This document shows, one piece after another, positions 56,441 to 64,000 of a stretch of 64,000 nucleotides of DNA. Every line of letters begins with the position of its first letter. Positions within the stretch are counted from its first letter, which is position 1. This DNA is from Tetrastigma voinierianum. Taxonomy: Eukaryota; Streptophyta; Magnoliopsida; Vitales; Vitaceae. Below the pieces are notes generated by a model. It was given only the letters and a program-made list of their open reading frames with translations, was not told the origin of the DNA and searched no databases. The stretch is from positions 124,001-188,000 of the forward strand of contig JAEQBH010002349.1 of assembly GCA_016808115.1 (NCBI GenBank). Direction: 5' to 3'. The translations under genes were made by a program, and so were the position numbers.

Positions 56441-57987
56441 GAGGTAGGCCTAAGTGACTCTGAATCTGCACGAGGATGGCGTGGTTCTATGCAATGGCAA
56501 TCTCTATGCATGTCATCCTCTCAGCTAAAGCTGTGTGGGCAGCCTCAAAAGATGTTGACGTGGCTAAGAAGGTGCGGACTTCATCCGTAATAGTGAGAAA
56601 ATCTCGAGTGGATATGGAGATATGCTGCGGTGGTGGCGCTGATGTATAAGGTCCAACTGACGCTGTAGGAGCTGCAGGAGCTGCAGGCACTAGAGGTGCA
56701 GAGGATGCCACGATGTGTACGGAGTAAAGGATCAAGCGAGCTACTTGACGGTGCAATATGGGGCCTCTCCAGGCCCCCAGATGGTCAACTTTCTATGTCC
56801 CCGCCTATGTCCTAAGGTGGAGGTGCTGATAATGTGGAAGAAGCCGCACCTGTTACATCGGTAAAGAATGGTCTCAACTCTGGCGACGCTCCAATCAAGG
56901 CCTGGCAGCCAGAAAACCCATATGCTTTAACACCCGGCAATTTCGGAACACGAGTATGGATTCAGCTCGGGTCAGTTCCCGCTGACCTTATCCTCAAAGT
57001 GGAACAAGGAGGTCATGAAAAGCTCAGCATGGCTAAACCAAAAACCCTCGGATATGCGATATAGAGCCTCCAGAATTGCCTATCTCCGCTTTACTGTATG
57101 TTGGAGTGGGAAGAGGTTAGACCGTAGTATATGGTCGATAAGGACTAACACTGGGAGATGTGCCTTCTCGAAAAGGATGATCATGTTGATGCTTCTCGAT
57201 AATATGCGAAATCCATCTCGAGGCGAGGCAAGGGCCATTACCAGTCACCGAGTCACAGGACAATTGGGAAGTTGAATGTAGCTAAAAAAAAAAAAAAATG
57301 TCAAGCGACCGAAGTGTCCCCTCACGGCCATCAATGGAGAAGTGGATGGCAGTAGGATGGGGGACTCGCCTAGATGTCATTGTATGGTAGAACTTTATGA
57401 CCACCCGGGGGTAGAAAAACCAACTCGGGGTCATAAAAGGCTTTAGAGTACCGCTGCACAAGCCTCATGGAATCATTGAGCTCGGGATCGACAGTAAAAG
57501 CTGGAAAATCATAATATATCTCGCAGTGCACTTCCCTGGTACTGCAATATGAAATGCCTGTAATGGGCTGTAATGGAAGAAGGGGCACCGAATAATAGAA
57601 GTAGAAGACAGATCCGGGGGGAAGTCATCAGCTGGTTCCTGAATAGGTGGGGAAAGGGGCTCCTAGGGCCTCGAACTAGAAGACTCGCCCTTGCCCGAAG
57701 TCCAGGCCCTCTTTAGAGGTGGGGCCCTCCGAGATGGCCATGGGTGATGAGGAGATGGAGGAGGTAGGTCAAACCCGTATCATACCCGTAGGGTGTGGAG
57801 CAAGCAGGGGTGAGGCTGGGAAAAGCGGCGTTGGCTGCAACAGAGGAGTGCCTTGTCTCGCGACAGGGAGCCAAGATCGCACGAGGCGCACTGCAGGTGG
57901 GCAGTATGTGATCGGGCATGTGGGGCGGAGAAGAAGGCCGCATCTAGGGCCTGAAGCTAAGCCCTCCGTGAGTCTTGGCCATGCTTA
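56441..57987 (-). pseudogene. Env-position ORF with putative plant transposon protein domain (Athila copy 3)
   Basis: On the minus strand an ORF remnant starts MAKTHGGLSFRP at 57987. After a Pro/Ser-rich segment it reads HFSIDGREGTLRSLDIF (57290-57340), SRSINMIILFEKAHLPVLVLIDH (57135-57200) and AILEALYRISEGFWFSHAELFMTSLFHFEDKV (57075 down to 56980). These blocks are typical of the domain known as putative plant transposon protein (I recall it as PF20167), common between pol and the 3' LTR of plant retroelements. The C-terminal part is Ala/Pro-rich. Its role is unknown; an envelope-like role is only a guess from position. Frameshifts and stops are present. Confidence 0.7.
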
Positions 57988-58599
57988 GATTAGGGAAGAG
58001 ATGGAGAGGGTGGAAAGGTTCTCTACTTCAGGAAAAGGGAATGAAATGAAATAAGAATTGGGGGTAGGGGGTGGGGTCGGTTTATATGTAGGATCGGGTG
58101 AAGCGTGAAAGGGCTAGTTAAATAGTGTCCATAAATGTAAGCACTAAAACCTAGCTAAAAATATGGGGAAATTTATGGTAGGGTACAAGAAATGAAGAGA
58201 CACAAGGAGACGAAGAGGTAGGAAATGGAGAAACGCAGGCAATAGGGATCTCGCAGACTACTTAAATTCTCAGATAGTGGCTCAAATCTCACAGCAAGGA
58301 AAATTTCACTCGCACTACGCCTCGCTTTCTACTACACTCCGCAAATGTAATACAAAAATTATGAATGTGCATAAGAGAATGAGAAAATGCAATAAAACCC
58401 AAGCTACAACAGGGAAAACACAAATAAAACTGAATAAACCAAATAAAATTCATTAAACACAAAAAAATAGAGTGGCATTTCAGCCAAATGAGACCACGCC
58501 TACTCGCAGTAGCCTCGTCGAATTTACGAAGGTTAAGGAGGGGACTTCCGTCTACTACGAATCAGACTGCGATAGGGCTTTAGCCTTTGCCTACCTTTA
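57988..58599 (-). other. Spacer between env-position ORF and pol (Athila copy 3)
   Basis: Low-complexity A-rich and G-rich sequence with no protein motif in any frame. Spacers of this kind between pol and the extra ORF are usual in Athila elements. Confidence 0.55.
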
Positions 58600-59850
58600 A
58601 TACCTTGCTGTCCTTGGAATTTAGCAGGTCCACCGATCCATTAGGATGAACTTGATGGTTGATGAATGGACCAATCCATTTTACTTGAGCTTGCCCGGGA
58701 AGAGGTGGAGCTTTCTAATCATACAACAATACTTGGTCCCCATGCTTGAAAGTTTTGCGGGTTATAATTTGATCATGTCATTTCTTCAATTTGTCTTTTG
58801 CAATTTTGGAGTTCAAGTAGGCATCATTTCGCAATTCTTCGAATTCATTGATGTTGAGGACCCTTTTTAAGCCAGCTCTTCCCAAATATATGTTCAGCTT
58901 TTTGATGGCTTACCATGCCTTATATTCAATCTCCATTGGCAGGTGGCATGCCTTAACATAAACTAGGCGATATGGTGACATTCCAAGAATGGTCTCAAGG
59001 TCGCTCGTATGCCCACATGAACTGAGCAAAATTTTGATATACCGTTTTTCGCTGGAGTTCACCACTTTCATCAATATGGTCTTGATTTCTCTGTTGTCGA
59101 GCTTAACTTGACCACTAGTCTGTGGGTGGTACGTGGTGGCCACTTTATGCTTGGATTAATTACATTTAGTTAGATGGGTTCTCAAAGGGTTGTTGTAGAA
59201 GTGTGAACTCCCCACCGACATGGCCTGGGACCCTAAATATGGAGAAAATATTTTCTTTCAAAAATTTGAGCACCACCCTGTGGTCTACTGTCTTGCAAGG
59301 CACTGCTTTAACCCATTTCAACACATAGTCAACCCCCACCAATATGTATATGTATCCAAAGCAAACCGGAAATGGCCCCATAAAGTCGATGCCCCAAACA
59401 TTGAATAAATCAACTACTAAAATTGGGTTTAAGGGCATCATGTGACAGCGAGAGATCTTTCCTAGTCTTTGGCATTTATCACATGCACGACATACGTTGT
59501 GGGCATCCTTGAAGAGAGAAGGCTAATGGAACCCAAATTGGAGCACCTTCATGGCAGTCTTCTAGGAAGCAAAATGACCTCCACATGCACTCTCATGGTA
59601 GTGATTGAGTATTCCTTGCTGTTCTTCCTCAGGCACACATCTTCTAATTATCTGATCAGCACAATATTTGAACAAGAATGGTTCTTCCGAATAGTAGGAA
59701 TGAATCTTTGCAAAGAAGAACTTCTTGTCTTGTGCCTTCCAGTCAACTGGTATTTCTCCTGTTGCCAAGAAATTGGCAATATGAGCATATCATGGGGCAT
59801 TTTCATAAAGTTAAATGTGACCTCAAGAAACTCACTACACTGAGGGTCAG
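58600..59850 (-). pseudogene. Athila-like integrase (copy 3)
   Basis: Read from right to left: the N-terminal zinc region (AQDKKFFFAKIHSYY..., CVPEEEQQGILNHYHESACGGHFAS, 59562-59740), then a gap with shifts. Core: VWGIDFMGPFPVCFGYIYILV (59345-59405), VDYVLKWVKAVPCKT (59290-59335), then YHPQTSGQ (59110-59135), DNREIKTILMKVVNSS and LETILGMSPYRLVYVKACHLPMEIEYKAW (58910-58995). C-terminus: FEELRNDAYLNSKIAKDKLKKWHD near 58740-58845 and FKHGDQVLLYD near 58720-58750. Strong family match; stops and shifts inactivate it. Confidence 0.9.
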
Positions 59851-60300
59851 GTGTCAGGTGTTGCGGTGCTATGGTTATTAGTCGCGTAAGAGATGATCCG
59901 CAACAACACTTCTCCACCCCCTTTTATCCTCGATATGCAAAGCGAATTTCAAGGAGGAGAACCCGCCTAATGAGTCTAGCCTTGGCATTTTTCTTGGTGA
60001 GAAGGTACTTCAAAGCTGAATGATCCGTGAAAATTATGATGTCCGATCCCAAGTATGCACGAAATTTATCCAAGGCATAGACCACTACCAACAGTTCTTT
60101 CTCAGTGGTGGTATAATTCCTCTATGCTTCATTCAACGTTTTGCTTGCATAGTATACCACATAAGGTTTCCTGTTCTCTTTGACAAAAGATGCGCCTCGA
60201 TGCAGGTCCTGTATCTTTATAACACCTCAAGAGGTAATTGCCAGTTGGGGGCCCTTACTACTGGTGCAGTGGTAAAGTAGGTTTTCAACTCCTCAAAGCT
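59851..60300 (-). pseudogene. Athila-like RNase H (copy 3)
   Basis: Between the RT C-terminus (ends PVVRAPNWQLPLEVL at 60217) and the integrase. Shifted minus-strand frames contain an ARGASFVKENRKPYVVYYASKTLNEA-like block (60125-60195), YTTTEKELLVVVYALDKF (60060-60115), YLGSDIIIFTDHSALKYLL (60005-60055) and KKNAKARLIRRVLLLEICF (59950-60000), which are the catalytic and DHAAL-type motifs of the family. Read through several frameshifts. Confidence 0.8.
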
Positions 60301-61003
60301 CCTTTGGCAGTCTTCATTCCATGCAAATTTGGAGTCCTTTTCCAGAAGCTTGTAAAGAGGTTTAGCATTTTTCGAGAAGTCCTTGATGAACCTCATATAG
60401 AAACTTGCATGCCCAAGGAATTGCCTTACTGATTTCACATTTGTGGGAGAAGGGAGTTTGGAAATTAGCTCAATTTTTGCCTTGTCAACCTCAATTCCCT
60501 GGTTGGATATGCTATGCCTTAGCACAATTCCTTGGTTGACCATGAGATGGCACTTTGCCCAGTTCAGCACCAAATTTTTCTCCAATGCACATGCGAAACG
60601 GTTTCGGAGTTGATCAAGCGTGCTTCAAAGAAACTCCTCATATCACTGGCAATATCGTCCCATGTAGACCTCCCATAATCGCTGCGAATCACTTGAAAGA
60701 TACTAGCATGCATCTGGAATGTGGCGGGGTATTGCATAGGTCGAAGAGGCATCCTTCTATAACATAAGTCCCCGAATGGACGGTGAAAGTGGTCTTTCTT
60801 GGTCCTCTGTGGCAATTTCAGTTGGAGTACCACAGAATAGCCATCCAGCATGAAGAATTTGAAATTCTCTCGAGGAGCTGATCCATAAAAGGTAATGGGA
60901 AGTGATATTTTCTTGTCACTTCATTCAGCCTCTTGTAATCAACGTAAACTCTCCTACCTGTAGTAAGGCAGGTGGGAACCTCTTCTCCTTTCTCATTACG
61001 CAC
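60217..61003 (-). pseudogene. Athila-like reverse transcriptase (copy 3)
   Basis: N-terminal: GEEVPTCLTTGRRVYVDYKRLNEVTRKYHFPLPFMDQLLER is spread over 60870-60990. Middle, shifted: LDGYS near 60840, PMQYPATFQ near 60725, then WDDIASDMRSFFE near 60630-60665, where the catalytic Y/F-x-D-D site survives only as W-D-D. C-terminal: LNWAKCHLMVNQGIVLRHSIS, KLPSPTNVKSVRQFLGHASFYMRFIKDFS, PLYKLLEKDSKFAWNEDCQRSFEELK (60250-60570, open). At least two frameshifts. Confidence 0.9.
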
Positions 61004-61828
61004 AGTGATGTTGAATTTTGGAACAACTTTGGATTGGACTCACCCAGTCTTTGTCTCGGATATAGGGTATATGATGAACTTGTAGCAGTTTAGAGCCACA
61101 GCGTACCACTTCCTACATGTGAGATTCAATCTTTCTTTGTAACTACTGCATTGTCTCCTTCTTCTTTTAAATAGATGTGGTGGGTGTAAACCAAAGGGCT
61201 AATTCCATTTAAATATGAGATCCAAGCATGCATACTTTAATTCCATAGGCAGGGGTTTGAGATCCATCTTTTGAGGCTTATTAGTTCCTTCCTCAATTAG
61301 TAAAGGTAGAATTTCTTCCTTTTTTCTCCATGGCCCATGTACAACACATATTTCCTGGGTTTCCTGCAACTCTTCAGACAAATCAGATAACTCCTCAATC
61401 AGCACATCTTGCAGTTCTTTCATAAACATTCCTCGAGAATAGTATCAATTATACAAACCTCATCGGATCCCTCTTCGATAGTTGCATATGCTTCTTACTC
61501 AAGTGGAAGATATTGAGTTCCAAGTCATGTTCGAATGTAAGTTATAACTCCATTTTGAAAAATTGATGATTGCATTGGAGGTGGCTGGGAATGGTCTTCC
61601 AAGGATTATAGGCACATAGTGGCTCTACTACTGTCTACGTATCAAGCATAACAAAATCTACGGGATAGTAGAGATTTGTCCCACTTGTGTGCTATCCTCA
61701 CAGTGCCCTTGGGATTTTTATGGATACATCTGCTTCACGAATGATGCTGATGGTGTTGGGCTTGAAACCTCCCAAACCCCTTTCTTGTACATGAATAAAG
61801 CGACAGGTTGACACTCTCCAAAGTCTGC
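61004..61828 (-). pseudogene. Athila-like protease and protease-RT linker (copy 3)
   Basis: The linker at 61199-61429 is open and contains the conserved LKPLPMELKYA block that precedes RT in Athila. The protease lies at about 61500-61830, with minus-strand frames reading ERGLGGFKPNTISI then ADVSIK (61725-61800), NLYYPVDFV (61645-61675) and a degraded VPIILGRPFPATSN..I (61565-61610), the flap and GRPFLAT equivalents. The D-S/T-G active site could not be read confidently. Confidence 0.7.
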
Positions 61829-63650
61829 TTATGCCTTTTTCTCACAAGTTCCCCTATGTTCAGGATGGTAGACCTGACCCTGGTCTTTGTATTTCATTGG
61901 GGTCTTGCATTGAATAATGGCACTGTCTTGTTTTGTCAGGAAGGCCTTCTTGTCAACATTTAACCCTTTCTTCAATGTGCACAGGTCCTTTAAAATTTTT
62001 GCATAAGTTGGAACCTGCTTGATCATGTCTAGCAGGGGGATGTTGACTTTCATATGCCTTAGCACCTCTAGAATCTCGGCCTGGTTGATGGCCTTCTTCT
62101 TGCTTTTTAGTGCTTGAGGAAAGGTGGAGGTGTGTTTCTTCTTCAACTACATCTTCTTTAATCACAATATTTTTAAGGTTGAAGCTTTCTTTTTCTTTAT
62201 CGGTCTCTTTGGTTTGGGGATTAGCTGCTCAACCTCCTTTCCAGTTCTCAAAGTGATCACTGCTTTGACTTCATTTATCCTGGAAGTTGGCTTGCTAGAA
62301 GAGCTCAGTTCATGCACTCCCCTAGGACTGGGTTGTATCTGAGAACTTTCCTTTTTCTTGCACATACTACTGGTTTGTCAACCTAGAAATCGAATATTGC
62401 AGATTGTTAAATTTTCGGGCAAGATCAGACTGCAGGTTCTCAATCTTTTTGTTTAGTGTGCTTTCTACTATATTGATCCTCTAGTTAGATTGAGTATTTA
62501 ATACTTTTTGTTCTTCTACAAAACTGCCCACCACTTTGCTCAAATTTAATATAGCTTGCTCAACCGAAGATGAGAATGGTGGTGGATGTGGTTGAGATGA
62601 AGAACCATGCTATTCAGCGTGTGCACCGGGGGTATATATGCTTCAGGGTTTTGGTTTCGGGGAGAGGTTAAGGATGGTTCCTCGATTAGATTGTATGTGG
62701 AGTTTCTATGGGGCATTGGTTGGTGGCTTATATTATCCCATAACATTAGCTTGTTCAGCTATCATCTCCCTCATTGAAGGAATAGTTGGGCATTGCTCTC
62801 CTGGATGCTCAACATACTAACAAATGAAGCAAGGTTGGTTAGACACAGATTAATGTCTGTTAACGCTCGCACCGTGTTGATTTCGTTTTAGCTCCTCTAA
62901 CCTTCTAGGTAAGGTAGATAGCTTTGCCTTCTTTTCCGATCCTCTTGGTAGTACATGCCTCCCCTTGAATTGGCTGCAGGCCTCATCCTCTCTGCCTCTC
63001 TGAAGTTGGGTTCATCCCATGCTTTGGATGTCTCAGCCACATAGTTCATGAAGTCATGGCTTATACAGTTTTTACTCTTGAAGTCCCTCCACAAATGATT
63101 TCCAACAAGTTGCTTCATAGAGGACGTTCCATCATAGAAGTGATTAACTAGCATCCAGTATCAAAGCCAGTGAGGGCGACATTGATGGTTTCAGGTACCT
63201 TCTAGGTAGAATTTCTCATTTTCGTGGGCTGCAAAGGTGTAAATCTGCCTCTTCAGATTATTGGTTCTATGGGTGCTGAAGAATTTCTTCAAAAATTAAA
63301 ACATGTTTGCCCGATTCTAATATTTTCGGCCTTAGAGAGTTGAGCCAAATCTTAGCCTTGTCCTTGTTAGAGGAAAGAACTTCAGCCTCATCAGATCCAC
63401 ATTAGAATGTCCTCTTTGAAGGTACGCCACTTCCTCGAACTCCGGATGTGTGACTAAGGGATTTTCCTCTCCATCCCATGGAAAGAGCTTGAGGGGGGGC
63501 CGCAATGTAGGGCTTGATAATTATGTCCTCTAAAGGAGGCATAATGCATGAGGGTGCACTCACTCTTAGAGAGTGTATATGGTCCCTCATGGTCCTATAT
63601 GCATTAGGATTCCTCTGTATCCCACCTTTGTTCCCTTAGGTGGAGGCTCC
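61829..63650 (-). pseudogene. Athila-like gag (copy 3)
   Basis: The minus strand, upstream to downstream, holds a Met-rich leader block (MRDHIHSLRV near 63580), LVNHFYDG and LWRDFKSKNCISHDFMNYVAETSKAWDE (63000-63150, the capsid C-terminal part), a Lys/Glu-rich linker with Pro-rich stretches, and EILEVLRHMKVNIPLLDMIKQVPTYAKILKDLCTLKKGL (61960-62085), the motif just before protease. It corresponds to 48700-50470 of the plus-strand gag but the sequences differ clearly, so these are different lineages or old copies. Confidence 0.8.
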
Positions 63651-64000
63651 ATACGTGTTGTATGCTGTGTAGTATATTCATTTGCTTTCTTCTGACCTTG
63701 TTCTTGTGGAGCCATGATCCTTTTCTAACTTTTTGCCTCTTTGTGTTCCTATCCTAGTGGTGTATAAACTCATATGAAAATAGCACAAAACACAACAAGA
63801 AATGAAAACCAGGCTACCAAAAAGGTTATTGTTAACTAAGATAAAAAGAAAGAAATTTTATATGGACAGTATAAAATTGAATCAACCTAACAGTGAACTA
63901 CCAGGAGAAATAAAAGTAAAGACAAAAAGGGTTGAAATTTCACCAATACTTGTGATGTGGATCACAAGTTTAACAAATCAACATTTGCACTAAGGCACCA
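63651..64000 (-). other. 5' leader of Athila copy 3, up to its primer site
   Basis: Matches copy 1 at 27960-28050: CACCA.TACTTGTGATG.GGATCACAAGT..., GCACT.AGGCACCA. In copy 1 the LTR begins 24 bases further right, so the 5' LTR of this element should start just outside the window. Confidence 0.7.

Noticed and set aside
56195..57275. Plus-strand open frames over the env-position region
   Set aside because: The conserved domain is on the minus strand; the plus-strand frames are shadows of it.
1..64000. A novel defence, secretion or biosynthetic gene system
   Set aside because: Reading both strands shows only decayed plant transposable elements and non-coding DNA; no cluster of intact genes is present.

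Overview
The window looks like intergenic, repeat-rich nuclear DNA of a flowering plant with a large genome. Nearly all of it is nested, decayed transposable elements: Ty3/gypsy chromovirus (Tekay/Del-like) copies, Athila-like Ty3/gypsy copies, long LTRs of one further related family, and one CACTA (En/Spm) DNA transposon. Every coding region I recognise is broken by frameshifts and stops. I found no intact host gene, tRNA, rRNA, CRISPR array or bacterial-type operon. The species cannot be named from what I can see.

Layout. 1-5246: 3' part of a rearranged Tekay-like element (+) ending in its LTR. 5247-7042: an AT-rich element (-) with a tRNA-iMet-type primer site but no LTR edge next to it. 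Later insertions split it, and it resumes at 8864-8885, 30932-31501 and 33622-33945. Inside it sit a solo Tekay-like LTR (7043-8858, perfect 5-bp duplication), a long minus-strand LTR called family A here (8886-10379 plus 29541-30931), and a minus-strand Tekay-like solo LTR (31502-33621). The family A LTR is split by Athila copy 1 (10380-29540, minus). Copy 1 in turn carries a solo Tekay-like LTR in its 3' LTR (10889-14631, itself split by another LTR) and a whole Tekay-like element in its interior (16568-25925). That gives at least five layers.

33946-48353: CACTA-derived sequence. Two ~650-bp tandem units of CACTA-like subterminal DNA are followed by 6 kb of foreign DNA (a gene-like stretch with plausible splice sites, a second family A LTR and the end of a Tekay-like LTR). 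The coding CACTA body comes next, with a TNPD-like transposase, a TNPA-like gene and a clear right terminus at 48353.

48700-50895: gag-protease of an Athila-like element (+), cut by Athila copy 3. 50896-64000: Athila copy 3 (-). It has a 3' LTR, an inserted family A-like LTR, an ORF of the putative plant transposon protein type in the env position, then integrase, RNase H, reverse transcriptase, protease and gag. The window stops at its primer-binding region, about 20 bases short of the expected 5' LTR.

The strongest candidates for something not routinely described are a periodic array of GGTACCGGTACC palindromes inside a family A LTR, a cluster of TAGCGAAA/TTTCGCTA palindromes in another LTR, the AT-rich element with pararetrovirus-like leader geometry, and a recurrent CGGG substitution pattern between homologous copies that may be an assembly artefact.
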